DNA from: Bacteroidota bacterium
GTDB lineage: Bacteria; Bacteroidota; Bacteroidia; B-17B0; Aurantibacillaceae
DNA: 64,000 bases
Reading direction: 5' to 3'
NCBI GenBank assembly: GCA_025363015.1
Contig: JANYEQ010000020.1
Coordinates: 1-64,000, forward strand
Position 1 is the stretch's first letter; each line of letters starts with the position of its first letter. Under the pieces are notes generated by a model. It searched no databases. It worked only from the letters and a program-made list of their open reading frames with translations, and was not told where the DNA came from. A program made the translations under genes and the position numbers. Below, one piece after another: positions 35,710 through 44,793 of the stretch.

Positions 35710-36792
35710 ATGTTGCATAAAAATTTTAAAAATATAGATAAAGTAACTTATGGGAGAGGTTCTTTTTCGCAATTAGCCCAGACTGTTTTACCTATTAGAA
35801 AAGAAAATAACAATTATTTTGTGTATGTAATAGATAATTATTTTAAAGGAAAGGAGTTACCAAATAAAATGCAAAACCTGCCCGAAGATTTAATTTATTT
35901 TATTGATGTAGATCCACACGAGCCTACAACTGAGCAAATAGATGCTTTGCGTGATGAAATTATTTTAAAAAAAGGAATTCCGAGCGGTGTAATTGGTATT
36001 GGTGGTGGAAGCATTATGGATATAGCAAAAGCTTTATCCCTAATGCTTACCAACGAGGGTTCATCCACACTTTACCAAGGGTTAAATTTAATAAAAAAGC
36101 CAGGAGTGTATCATTTAGGTGTACCTACAATTAGCGGCACGGGCGCCGAAGTATCAATGACAGCAGTACTTACGGGCCCCGAAAAAAAATTAGGTTTAAA
36201 ATGCGATTATACTGTTTTTAATCAAGTAATATTAGACCCTGAGTTAATAGCAAGCGTACCAACAGATTGGTGGTTTTATACGGGAATGGATACATATATA
36301 CATTGTATTGAAAGCGAAACAGGCATTAGAAATAACGCTTTTAGCTTAGCCTACGGCGAACAATCGCTAAAATTATGCCGAGAAATTTATTTAGGAGAAA
36401 ACGCTGGACAAACGCCCGAAAATAACGATAAGCTAATGGTGGCTTCGCTAATGGGCGGTTTAAGTTTAACATATAGTGAAGTAGGTGCTTGCCATGCGAT
36501 AAGTTATGGCTTAAGTAAAATTTTAGGCACACGCCATTGTTTGGCCAATTGTATTATTTTTCAGCATTTGGGCGATATTTATTTAAAAGGTCATAGTGAG
36601 TTTATGCAAATGATAAAAAAACACAACATTGTTTTACCACAAAATTTAAGTAAAAGTTGGAGCGAAGAAACCATTACCGCCATGGCTACTGTTAGTTATA
36701 ATTTACCGTTTATGTGGAATCATGCCTTTGGCGATAATTATAAAGAGATTGCCACCTTAGATTACATTAAGGATTTGTTTAGAAGGCTTTAA
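35710..36792 (+). CDS. kdnB: Iron-containing alcohol dehydrogenase family, KdnB-like
   Basis: The 360-residue enzyme has the group III dehydrogenase pattern: the NAD(P)-binding GIGGGSIMDIAKAL, GVPTISGTGAEVSM, and metal ligands Asp and His in GMDTYIHCIE with two further His residues in CHAISYGLSKILGTRHC. The motifs and length resemble KdnB, which oxidises the C8 hydroxyl of Kdo before transamination to 8-amino-Kdo for lipopolysaccharide. The aminotransferase KdnA is not in the window, so the identification is tentative and another polyol or aldehyde substrate is possible. Confidence 0.7.
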   Translation: MLHKNFKNIDKVTYGRGSFSQLAQTVLPIRKENNNYFVYVIDNYFKGKELPNKMQNLPEDLIYFIDVDPHEPTTEQIDALRDEIILKKGIPSGVIGIGGGSIMDIAKALSLMLTNEGSSTLYQGLNLIKKPGVYHLGVPTISGTGAEVSMTAVLTGPEKKLGLKCDYTVFNQVILDPELIASVPTDWWFYTGMDTYIHCIESETGIRNNAFSLAYGEQSLKLCREIYLGENAGQTPENNDKLMVASLMGGLSLTYSEVGACHAISYGLSKILGTRHCLANCIIFQHLGDIYLKGHSEFMQMIKKHNIVLPQNLSKSWSEETITAMATVSYNLPFMWNHAFGDNYKEIATLDYIKDLFRRL

Positions 36793-36825
36793 GGGGCGAA
36801 AGGGAAGTAAGAGCCTTTAGGGACG

Positions 36826-37182
36826 TTATTTGTTTTTTACTTTAAGGTTTTTAATTAGCTCTTTTTGACTTTCGATAATTTCACGTAACAATTTATTTTC
36901 GTTTTGATAATATTCGACCTTATCGTTTAAAATGTTTGTTTCAACTTTTAATTCATATTCCGCGGGAGTTTTTTTAACTGCTTTTTCTTCATTAAAAGTT
37001 TCAAACTCTGCCTCATTAATTTTAAAAACTTTTAAAATATTTAATAAAGTATAATGGTTTACCTTGCCTGTTTTTTCAATGTGTGAAACCAAGGCACGGG
37101 TCTTATTTATTTTTTCGGCCAGGTCTTCTTGTGTAATGTTTTTTATGTTACGCAGTAATTTAATTTTTTTGCCTGTATGCAT
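36826..37182 (-). CDS. XRE-type helix-turn-helix regulator with coiled-coil tail
   Basis: Residues 5-62 form an XRE/Cro-like domain (KIKLLRNIKNITQEDLAEKI, LVSHIEKTGKVNHYTLLNIL). Residues about 80-118 are a Lys/Glu-rich coiled coil (NENKLLREIIESQKELIKNLK), probably for oligomerisation. At 118 residues it is a small single-domain repressor-like protein. No phage or toxin genes surround it. It is divergent from the collagen-like lipoprotein gene, which may be its target. Confidence 0.85.
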   Translation of the reverse strand: MHTGKKIKLLRNIKNITQEDLAEKINKTRALVSHIEKTGKVNHYTLLNILKVFKINEAEFETFNEEKAVKKTPAEYELKVETNILNDKVEYYQNENKLLREIIESQKELIKNLKVKNK

Positions 37183-37238
37183 TTGTAAATATTTTTATGC
37201 AAAAAGCAAATTCTATAATTTACTAAAAGATAATTTTG

Positions 37239-37269
37239 TTTGCTTAAATAAAATTATAGTATACTTTTG
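37239..37269 (+). promoter_or_regulatory. Strong Bacteroidota promoter of the lipoprotein gene
   Basis: TTTG (37239-37242) and TACTTTTG (37262-37269) are separated by 19 bases, an exact match to the phylum consensus TTTG-N19-TAnnTTTG. The ATG is 33 bases downstream. Confidence 0.7.
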
Positions 37270-37301
37270 TACTAATTACAAACCCCCTAAAAAACATAAA
37301 A

Positions 37302-37805
37302 ATGAAAAAAACAATTAAAACAATTACCACAGCGGTGGTATTAACACTAATTTTAGGCTTAAGCTCCTGCAAAAAAGGGGATACAGGCCCTGCAGGGTCA
37401 CAAGGAACAGCAGGAACTAATGGAAGTGCAAATGTCCAATCTTTTACAGTCACAACTAATAATGCAAGTTGGGGATTAGATGGCTCAAATTCTTATACTT
37501 CTGCAATTAATGTTACGGCTATTAATTCTTCGGTTTTAAATGGTGGCACTATTCAAGTATTTATAGGCGACGGAACATCGACCGAATGGGGTGCATTACC
37601 ATTTTCTTACAGTATAGTTCAATATAATTATTCTTACAAAGTAGGTCAAGTACTTCTATCGGTTTCATTATCTACTGGAGCTGCCCCAAGTAATCCAGGT
37701 GGACAACAATTTAAAATAGTAGTAATACCGCCTGCCAAAATAATTCCAAACGTTAATATTAAGAATTATGAAGACGTAAAAAAAGCGTATAATTTAGTAG
37801 ATTAA
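37302..37805 (+). CDS. Lipoprotein with short collagen-like segment
   Basis: The 167-residue protein has a lipoprotein signal with lipobox LSSC at about 21-24. A short run of Gly-X-Y triplets follows (GDTGPAGSQGTAGTNGSA, about 27-44), and then a beta-rich domain (about 45-150) of no recognised family. Collagen-like linkers of this kind precede surface domains in many Bacteroidota lipoproteins. It has a consensus promoter upstream and its own terminator, so it is a single-gene unit. Confidence 0.75.
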   Translation: MKKTIKTITTAVVLTLILGLSSCKKGDTGPAGSQGTAGTNGSANVQSFTVTTNNASWGLDGSNSYTSAINVTAINSSVLNGGTIQVFIGDGTSTEWGALPFSYSIVQYNYSYKVGQVLLSVSLSTGAAPSNPGGQQFKIVVIPPAKIIPNVNIKNYEDVKKAYNLVD

Positions 37806-37823
37806 AAAATAACAAAAAGGTAT

Positions 37824-37855
37824 AAAAAAAGTTGAGTGATTACTCAACTTTTTTT
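37824..37855. terminator. Bidirectional terminator
   Basis: A GTTGAGT / ACTCAAC stem with a GATT loop is extended by seven A-T pairs, giving T runs on both strands. It serves the lipoprotein gene on the plus strand and the ABC membrane protein gene on the minus strand. Confidence 0.8.
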
Positions 37856-37880
37856 ATGCAAAAAATTAGCGCAATGTATT

Positions 37881-39356
37881 TTAACTCTTTTTGGGCAAAG
37901 CCATTTGTTTAACAAACAGCTTTTTCATCAGAGGTAAACCCGCTACTAAAATGAGTATGGCACCATATTTTGCAACATTAAACCATTTGCTGTATTCTTT
38001 TTGCCAATAATTGCGTAACCATTGGTCGTAGTAATAGTGCCAAGAATAAGCAGCAGTAATTTTTTCCCCACTATCAAGCATGGCTTCTTGGTTTATAGCC
38101 GATGTAACCGAAGCATAATCGTAGGAATAATTGTACATAAAAATACTAGTGTGTTTATATAAATAATACACTATTAACATTGGTATAAACAATAACAACA
38201 AATAAAACACTTGATTAAAGATATTGTAAATAGGTACAAATTGCTGTTTTTGTTTTGCTGCTAAAAACAAACTAAGTATGGCTGCGCCATACAGAAAAAA
38301 CACAAACCAATCAAAAGCCGCATCACGATTAGAATACGACATTATTTGCGTAACAATAAATGCCATTAATGGATATAATGCTAATATAATAGCAGTAATT
38401 AAAAATTGACGCCAATTGTTTAGTTTAAACAACACAAGCATTAGTGTTAATGTAATGGTAATATAAAAAATAACCCATAAAAAATCACTTCGCCAAATAA
38501 ATAAGGGTTCAAATTTAGCTTCATAAATGTTTCTAAATGCAATACGAACTTCTTCTTTATAATAATCATTTCCTGTATCTATAGCATTAGAGCTTACCCA
38601 GCCTATAGCATACGCATTAAAATAAGTTTGGGCTAATTTGTTTACGTTTAAATTAGAGTAAACCGTATATTTTTTACAAATAGCAATATGTTGTGCTATT
38701 TTTTGTTTTACTTCCTCTACACTTTTACAAGGCAAATACTCTTTTCCTTTATTGGTATAGCGCTCGCTATATCCAAAACGAGCACTATCGTTTAGCATAT
38801 AGTAGGGCGTATAACTATAATTATTATTAAATTTTCTAATATTAAAAAAGGTTTCTTTTTTGGTGGTGTCGTAACTGTTTTCGTAAGAGTAATAGGTAGT
38901 TGGAACATAGGGTTCTAAGGCATTTAATGTATTTATATCTTTAATTAGCTCATCGGTAGTATATAAATTGGCTAACTTTTTAGTATTGCTAATTACAAAT
39001 GGAAAGGCTACACAAATAAAAATTAAAACACACAAAAACACTAATCCAAAATTTTTATATTCATCGGTAATATTTAAGTTACCATAATTTTTTTCTTTAT
39101 TAAAAATTAAATAACGGTAAGCCCAAAACCACGATAGTACAAATGATAAAATAGTTAATAATACATACCAAAGCCCCGAATCGGTTGTGCTTGTGAGGTT
39201 AATGGGCATTGCGTAACCTAACAGACCCGAAAATAAATACAATAAAAAGCCAAACCAAATTACATAATGTATTTTACTAATCCATAACATAGGATAGTTT
39301 GCTAATAAGTATTCATCTATTTGCCTTAAAAACTTTGGCGCAATTTTTTTAAACAT
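37881..39356 (-). CDS. Polytopic membrane protein, partner of the ABC ATPase
   Basis: The 491-residue protein has about eight membrane segments: two near 28-48 and 62-80, one near 105-125, then several from about 295 to 400 and one near 465. A long polar domain at about 130-290, rich in Tyr and Asn, lies between the third and fourth segments and is probably periplasmic. No family is recognised. It starts two bases after the ATPase gene ends, so it is presumably the membrane part of an exporter or a membrane-protein extraction system. The layout recalls ABC-2-type permeases, but the conserved core is not clear. Confidence 0.65.
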   Translation of the reverse strand: MFKKIAPKFLRQIDEYLLANYPMLWISKIHYVIWFGFLLYLFSGLLGYAMPINLTSTTDSGLWYVLLTILSFVLSWFWAYRYLIFNKEKNYGNLNITDEYKNFGLVFLCVLIFICVAFPFVISNTKKLANLYTTDELIKDINTLNALEPYVPTTYYSYENSYDTTKKETFFNIRKFNNNYSYTPYYMLNDSARFGYSERYTNKGKEYLPCKSVEEVKQKIAQHIAICKKYTVYSNLNVNKLAQTYFNAYAIGWVSSNAIDTGNDYYKEEVRIAFRNIYEAKFEPLFIWRSDFLWVIFYITITLTLMLVLFKLNNWRQFLITAIILALYPLMAFIVTQIMSYSNRDAAFDWFVFFLYGAAILSLFLAAKQKQQFVPIYNIFNQVFYLLLLFIPMLIVYYLYKHTSIFMYNYSYDYASVTSAINQEAMLDSGEKITAAYSWHYYYDQWLRNYWQKEYSKWFNVAKYGAILILVAGLPLMKKLFVKQMALPKKS

Positions 39357-39358
39357 AA

Positions 39359-40555
39359 CTATATATCTTTATGAAATAACTGACGAGTACTCTGACTTAT
39401 ATCTCTAAAATAATTTAATTGTAATTTGTGTTTGTTTACTAACTCAACTATACTAAACCATTGATACTCTTTGCTAACATTTATTATTAGTGCAGTTCCA
39501 GCATCTTCTATTTTACAGTTTGGTATTGTTTGTAAGCAGCTTTGTAAATCGTGTAAGGAAAAACTTCCCGCAACCTCAAAACTGTTTACCTCGCGATTAA
39601 TACCAAACTCTATTTGTTTGCCGTTATAAATTGTTTTGCCCTGACGGATAAAAATAATATTATCAGCCACTCGCTCTACCTCATGTAATTGTTGTGAACT
39701 AAAAATGATAGACAGCGGGTAACTTTGGGATTGAGAAAAAAACTTTAAATCTTGTAAAAACAACTGTTGTGCATTTATATCTAAATTAGCCAAAGGCTCG
39801 TCTAGTATTAACAAATGTGGGCGCCACAGCAACATTTTAGCTAATTCAAAACGCATGCGGTAACCACTACTAATCTCGTTCCAAGTTAAATCTCTAAATT
39901 TATCTAAGCCTAATCTAAATAATATGTACTCTATTTGTCGGTAATTTTCTGCGCCTTTAATGTTGTGAATAGCAGCAAAAAACATTAAATTTTCCATTAA
40001 GGTGCCATGCCATTTACTAATACGTTGTGGTATAAACGCAAATTTATTTTTAGCATCGTAATAATTATTAGGCTCGTTGTTTAAGGCGGGGTATTCAATA
40101 GAGCCAGAGTTTATACTCAATAAACCAGCCACCATACGCAATAAGGTGGTTTTACCATTTCCGTTTTCGCCTACTACACCTGTTATTTCGCCCAGTCGTA
40201 GTTCAAATGAAACGGGGTATAATTTAAATGGAGATTTGCCTTTATAAAATTGTTTAGAAATTTGGTTGGCACTAAACACAATATTATTAGCTAAGGCGCG
40301 ATTGCTTTCTAACGCTATGGTGCTATTTTTAATAATATCTATTAACGTTTTTGCTTTTGTAATAAAATCTGTTTCGTTTAAAACGGTATCGCTATTGGCA
40401 TTTAAAAATTGTTTACGTAAATCAAAAGCCTGTGTTTCAATAGCGCTATCTACCTTATAATCTTTACAAATATCTAAACAACGACGAGTTAGTAAACTAT
40501 AGTCAGCGGTGTTTAAAGCCTCTTCAATTTGTTGTATGTGTTTTACTTCAATCAT
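39359..40555 (-). CDS. ABC transporter ATPase with helical N-terminal extension
   Basis: Residues about 115-320 are an ABC ATPase: Walker A GENGNGKTT, a Q-loop FIPQRI, a variant signature ISSGYRMRFELAKML in place of LSGGQ, and Walker B LLILDEPLANLD. Residues 1-110 form a helical domain (IEVKHIQQIEEALNTADYSL, AFDLRKQFLNAN) not found in ordinary ATPases. A C-terminal domain at about 325-398 follows (NSFEVAGSFSLHDLQSCLQ). It is coupled to the membrane protein gene 2 bases downstream. The variant signature and the extra domain set it apart from nutrient importers. Confidence 0.85.
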   Translation of the reverse strand: MIEVKHIQQIEEALNTADYSLLTRRCLDICKDYKVDSAIETQAFDLRKQFLNANSDTVLNETDFITKAKTLIDIIKNSTIALESNRALANNIVFSANQISKQFYKGKSPFKLYPVSFELRLGEITGVVGENGNGKTTLLRMVAGLLSINSGSIEYPALNNEPNNYYDAKNKFAFIPQRISKWHGTLMENLMFFAAIHNIKGAENYRQIEYILFRLGLDKFRDLTWNEISSGYRMRFELAKMLLWRPHLLILDEPLANLDINAQQLFLQDLKFFSQSQSYPLSIIFSSQQLHEVERVADNIIFIRQGKTIYNGKQIEFGINREVNSFEVAGSFSLHDLQSCLQTIPNCKIEDAGTALIINVSKEYQWFSIVELVNKHKLQLNYFRDISQSTRQLFHKDI

Positions 40556-40993
40556 TTAACAAAATGTTTAAGGTAAATTTAGGGTTTATTTATGGTATTT
40601 AAAATGTTTTCCTCTTTCTTTAAATGTTTAGCCTTCGCACTAACTTGCTCAATGCTTTGCATGGCTGTAAGCCAGTTTGTGTGATGAATAGCTTAATTTG
40701 TGTTTTTTTATTTTTTGTGTCGCCCAGAATGAAAGAACTTAAACAACTTTAACAAGTCGGAGCTCAATTGAAATTTTAGCGGTGCAAAATGTAAGGCGTG
40801 TTAAATGCATGTACTTATTTGGTTTTAATAAATGTTTCCATTCTAAAATTATTGCCGTATAAAACTGCAATGAATTTTTTAAATGATTTAATTTAACACT
40901 AAGACATTGATTTTTAATTTATTTCGGTTTTATAATATTCAAAAGCGCAATTTTGAACACACCCGCAATTGCCAACGCACTATCATCGCGTAA
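40556..40993. other. Gene-free stretch beside the deacetylase island
   Basis: These 438 bases hold no supportable gene. Parts (about 40630-40690 and 40760-40810) have visibly higher GC than nearby intergenic DNA, and there is no good reading frame. That would fit a decayed insertion or a structured RNA, but I recognise neither. Confidence 0.4.
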
Positions 40994-42025
40994 TTACAAA
41001 GCGTTTACTAAACTTTTTTTGCTAATATATTTTACAGCCATTTGTTTGTAGTCAGTAATTAAAATAAAATTATTTTGTGCAAATTTTAGGAATTTTGAGA
41101 GCATTTTCAAATTGTGCAGAGATAACATTTTTGGATGTGAAACGAATTGCAAATAGTCGTTTTTTTGAAGATATTTTTTAAAATAGCTAAGATTATAAAT
41201 TTTAATTAAATCAAATGAAGCCATTATTTTTTTAGTGTTTTTATACTCAATTTGCCCCGAATCTATACTTAACCCGTCTCCTAAACTTCTATTTTTTGTA
41301 ACCCACAAAAATTTGTCAACTAATCTAGTGTATAGATTGGATTTGTTTATAATATTTGAAATAGAAAATTCAATATATTCACCATAATGGCATTCTTCAG
41401 TAATATCGTTATTAAAGGTATATACAGGTTTATTAGGAGTATTTAAATAATTGTATTGCGTATTTATCGATTTATTTTCAAAACCTTTTAATACCGAAAA
41501 ATCATATTGAATGTTAAATTTATCAAAAAAGGGTTTGAAGTCTGAAAAAGGCTGTAAACAAAACCCTCCTGCTCTGTAAGCATCTATTGGATAATAGATA
41601 TTAGCAAGTATTTGAACGTGTTGTATTAATTCAATCGAATTTTTAAAACATTCTTCCTTCTTATTTATATTGATTTTATGAAAGCGATAAAGACTATTAT
41701 CAGACAAGTCCCATTGCTTAACTATTTTATCATATTTTGCATTTAACCAATGGGGATGAAGATGAGGAAATATATAATGCCCGTTTTGTAAAATAGAAAT
41801 TAATTGAGAAATAATTTTATCATAATCAGCTTTACATTCAGATAACTCTCTAATTTTTAACAAGTATATGGTATCAACAAAGAAGATGGCATTTATAATG
41901 TTATTATTTTCTAAAATTTTAAGTAATTTATTAGTTGGTTTAATTAAACATTTGTTAACTGTACCACTTTTACGCCCTAAAAAAAGTTCATAATCAAATG
42001 TTAATAGTAAAGATTTTGAGTACAT
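40994..42025 (-). CDS. NodB-like polysaccharide deacetylase-family protein
   Basis: The 343-residue protein fits a divergent carbohydrate esterase 4 fold. LLTFDYELFLG carries the catalytic Asp pair region, FPHLHPHW the metal His residues, DAYRAGGFC an Arg motif and VSHPKML the last His. It lacks a signal peptide, so it may act in the cytosol on a glycan precursor, as WalW-like enzymes of surface-polysaccharide clusters do. It stands alone between two long gene-free stretches and its codons are even more AT-rich than those around it, which suggests horizontal acquisition. Confidence 0.65.
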   Translation of the reverse strand: MYSKSLLLTFDYELFLGRKSGTVNKCLIKPTNKLLKILENNNIINAIFFVDTIYLLKIRELSECKADYDKIISQLISILQNGHYIFPHLHPHWLNAKYDKIVKQWDLSDNSLYRFHKININKKEECFKNSIELIQHVQILANIYYPIDAYRAGGFCLQPFSDFKPFFDKFNIQYDFSVLKGFENKSINTQYNYLNTPNKPVYTFNNDITEECHYGEYIEFSISNIINKSNLYTRLVDKFLWVTKNRSLGDGLSIDSGQIEYKNTKKIMASFDLIKIYNLSYFKKYLQKNDYLQFVSHPKMLSLHNLKMLSKFLKFAQNNFILITDYKQMAVKYISKKSLVNAL

Positions 42026-42214
42026 AAAAAAATCGATAATCTCTAAAATTAAATATTTAAATTATTTACGCTCTAAAAATCCGATTAACGTATTGTTTTA
42101 AACGGTGAATGGAATGATTTTGATACGAAATGCAAAAATCTTAAAAAAGTTATATTGTTCGAGGTCAGCTTTAGCCTAGTAGTAGAGTTGCTAAAGTATA
42201 TTAAAATTAAACCT

Positions 42215-42251
42215 TAAAAAAGCCCCGCTAAAGTGTAGCGGGGCTTTTTTG
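42215..42251 (-). terminator. Terminator of the ABC-F gene
   Basis: A 10-bp GC-rich stem (AGCCCCGCTA / TAGCGGGGCT) with a 5-base loop is flanked by A and T runs. On the minus strand it lies 27 bases after the ABC-F stop. Confidence 0.88.
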
Positions 42252-42277
42252 TGTTTGGGCAAGTAAAAGTTGTTTTC

Positions 42278-44212
42278 TTACATTTCCTGTATTTCTAACC
42301 AGCGTTGGGTTTTTTCATCTAAATTAGTAGTAAGAGCTATTAATTCGGTATTTAATTTTTGTATTTGCGCATAATCTGTTATACCGCTTGCCAACTCTAT
42401 TTCTAGTTTTTTCTTTTTTTCTTCTAAAGCAGGCAATTCGTTTTCTAATTCTTTTAATTCGTGTTGTAATTTAAACGATAATTTTTTTGGAGAATCAACA
42501 CTAACGGTTTGCGGCTTTTGCTCTGTATCTTCTTTTTCGCTTCGACTACGCTCAGCAATACCATTGCCCTCTACTACACTTAAGTTAGCGCTGTTTTTTT
42601 TACCAATTAATTTTTGTTCTTGTTGCCACTCACGGTAATCACTATATGTGCCTGGATAATCTTTTATTTCGCCATCACCCTCAAAGGCAAAAACGTGGTC
42701 AACTAATCTATCCATAAAATACCTATCGTGGCTTACAATTAACACACAACCCTTAAACTCATCTAAAAATTCTTCTAAGGTTTGTAGGGTTACAATATCT
42801 AAATCGTTAGTAGGCTCATCTAAAATTAAAAAATTAGGATTTTTTACAAGCACGGTTAATAAATATAAACGGCGTTTTTCGCCCCCACTTAATTTACTTA
42901 CAAAACTATGTTGTACCTCGGGTGGAAAATTAAAACGGGTTAATAAAGCGGATGCCGAAAGGCTTGTTCCGTTTGCTAATGGAATAAACTCGGCAATATC
43001 TTTTACAACTTCTAATATTCTTTTATCGTTATTTAATTGTATTCCGCCTTGCGAATAATAGCCAAACACTACGGTATCGCCCGTTTGTACTTTACCACTA
43101 TCTACTTCTAATTCGTTTAAAATAATTTTTAGTAAGGTTGATTTCCCCGCACCATTTTTACCAACCACACCAATTTTTTCGCCATTAATAAAGGTATAAG
43201 TAAAAGGATTAATTAATTTTTTATCGCCAAAGTGCTTACTTATTTTATGTAATTCAACAATTTTAGAACCCAAACGTTCCATTTTTACGCTTAATTCAAT
43301 TTTCTTTTCGGTACGTTTTTGTTTTGCTTTTTCTTCTACGTCGTAAAAAGCATCAACCCTGCTTTTTGATTTAGTGGTGCGGGCTTTAGGCATTTTACGC
43401 ACCCATTCTAACTCACGGCGATACAAATTTTTTGCCTTATCAATTTCGGCATTTTTCATCATTTCGCGTTCGGCTTTTTTAGTTAAATAATACTCAAAAT
43501 CACCCCTGTATTCAACTAACTCACCACGCTCTAATTCAATAATGCTATTACACACTTCATCTAAAAAATAACGGTCGTGGGTAACTAACAATAAACTTAA
43601 CGAGGAGCTTTGTAGGTAGTGCTCTAACCATTCAATCATATCAATATCTAAATGATTGGTAGGCTCATCCATTATTACTAAATCTGGTTTATTAATTAAA
43701 ACCAAAGCCAAAGCAACACGTTTTTTTTGCCCACCACTAAGAGTATTTATTACTTGCGTTAAGTCATTTAACTCTAAGCGCGACAAAACCTCTTTAATTT
43801 CGGTTTCGTATTCCCACGCATTTAATTCATTCATTTGCGTTAGGGCATCGTCCATTAATTGTGCCGAAGCATCGTTAGGATTTGTTTCTGAAAGACGAAT
43901 AGCTTCATCGTATTTTTTAATACATTTTACAAAAGGGTTATCAGCATTATCAATTAATTGTTGAATGGTTTGGTCTTCACTTAGTGTAAAATTTTGATCT
44001 AAAAATGCTACCGAAATATTTTTACGAAATACAACCTCACCCTCATCAGCAATCTCAAGCCCTTTTAAAATTTTAAATAAGGTTGTTTTTCCACTGCCAT
44101 TTTTGGCAACAAGGGCCACTTTATCGCCATAATTAATACCAAAGTTTATTTTATTAAAAAGTGTTTTTGTGCCGTATTGTTTTGATAAGCCACTAACCGA
44201 GAGTAAGTTCAT
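42278..44212 (-). CDS. ABC-F family ATPase (Uup/YdiF-like)
   Basis: The 644-residue soluble protein has two ABC domains and no membrane part. Domain 1 shows GSGKTTLFKIL, LSGGQKKRVALAL and DEPTNHLD; domain 2 shows GAGKSTLLKI, LSGGEKRRLYLL and DEPTNDLD. The inter-domain linker (KMPKARTTKSKSRVDAF) is typical of ABC-F proteins, which act on the ribosome. A C-terminal coiled coil (about 570-644) recalls the DNA-binding tail of Uup. Between domain 2 and the tail, residues around 553-557 (ERSRS) are encoded by a copy of a dispersed genomic repeat. Confidence 0.92.
   Translation of the reverse strand: MNLLSVSGLSKQYGTKTLFNKINFGINYGDKVALVAKNGSGKTTLFKILKGLEIADEGEVVFRKNISVAFLDQNFTLSEDQTIQQLIDNADNPFVKCIKKYDEAIRLSETNPNDASAQLMDDALTQMNELNAWEYETEIKEVLSRLELNDLTQVINTLSGGQKKRVALALVLINKPDLVIMDEPTNHLDIDMIEWLEHYLQSSSLSLLLVTHDRYFLDEVCNSIIELERGELVEYRGDFEYYLTKKAEREMMKNAEIDKAKNLYRRELEWVRKMPKARTTKSKSRVDAFYDVEEKAKQKRTEKKIELSVKMERLGSKIVELHKISKHFGDKKLINPFTYTFINGEKIGVVGKNGAGKSTLLKIILNELEVDSGKVQTGDTVVFGYYSQGGIQLNNDKRILEVVKDIAEFIPLANGTSLSASALLTRFNFPPEVQHSFVSKLSGGEKRRLYLLTVLVKNPNFLILDEPTNDLDIVTLQTLEEFLDEFKGCVLIVSHDRYFMDRLVDHVFAFEGDGEIKDYPGTYSDYREWQQEQKLIGKKNSANLSVVEGNGIAERSRSEKEDTEQKPQTVSVDSPKKLSFKLQHELKELENELPALEEKKKKLEIELASGITDYAQIQKLNTELIALTTNLDEKTQRWLEIQEM
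42540..42555. repeat. Dispersed CTTCGACTACGCTCAG repeat inside the ABC-F gene
   Basis: This 16-base string is a known form of the short element scattered in many Bacteroidota genomes. Here it is read in frame as ERSRS in the ABC-F linker. Confidence 0.7.
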
Positions 44213-44283
44213 GCCGCGAAAGTACTAATTTTTTATTCAAAGAAAATTTGTAAAATGGTATTTAATTAATTAGTAATTTTATA

Positions 44284-44670
44284 TTGTTGAAAATTTTGAT
44301 TCATATAGCTTTATTTGCCATAGTGTTTAGCTTATATGCTAAATTACATGTGTGTATTAATTACATAATTAATCAAAAATACTATGCCGAGGTGTTGTGC
44401 GAAAAAAAAGCAGAACCTGAATCGTGTTGCCATGGTAAGTGTGCTATGGAAAAGGAATTGATGAATGTAACTGAAAAAGAAGATGCTTCGACAAGCTCAG
44501 CAGCCAAAAACAATACACCTATATTAAAAATTGGAAAAACGGAAGAGGCCCTGTGCCATTCGCTTAAATTGGTTAATTTTAAAAAACAAATTTGTAGTAT
44601 TAATTCCATTTACCTGCAAAAAGAAAGTGCGGGTACTTTTTTTAAAATTAACAAACCGCCCTGTATTTAA
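44284..44670 (+). CDS. Small membrane-anchored Cys-rich protein
   Basis: The 128-residue protein starts with a membrane segment (LKILIHIALFAIVFSLYA) and carries eight Cys residues (24, 39, 48, 49, 53, 91, 104, 127). The cluster ESCCHGKCAMEKEL (47-60) is typical of a small Bacteroidota family found beside copper-type MbnP/MbnH genes. Metal binding is plausible but unproven. A hydrophilic spacer (EDASTSSAAKNN) is encoded by a dispersed repeat. The start is one of two adjacent TTG codons (44284 or 44287). It opens a five-gene unit. Confidence 0.7.
   Translation: MLKILIHIALFAIVFSLYAKLHVCINYIINQKYYAEVLCEKKAEPESCCHGKCAMEKELMNVTEKEDASTSSAAKNNTPILKIGKTEEALCHSLKLVNFKKQICSINSIYLQKESAGTFFKINKPPCI
44486..44500. 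repeat. Dispersed CTTCGACAAGCTCAG repeat inside a coding sequence
   Basis: This is the second common form of the scattered short element. It is read in frame as part of DASTSSA in the Cys-rich protein, in a region that looks like an unstructured spacer. Confidence 0.65.
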
Positions 44671-44793
44671 TTTTTTTATAGGAATAAAATTAACCTAAAA
44701 CATTTTTTAATGCTTTTGGTTATTATTTTGTTAAATAATGCTGTAATGCCTGCTATTATGGCAAAAAATCACTATATTTATTAAAATTTTATT

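Noticed and set aside
42160-42205. CTTTAGC / GCTAAAG inverted repeat upstream of the ABC-F terminator
   Set aside because: The arms are only 7 bases with a long loop and no T run; it is not convincing as a terminator or operator.
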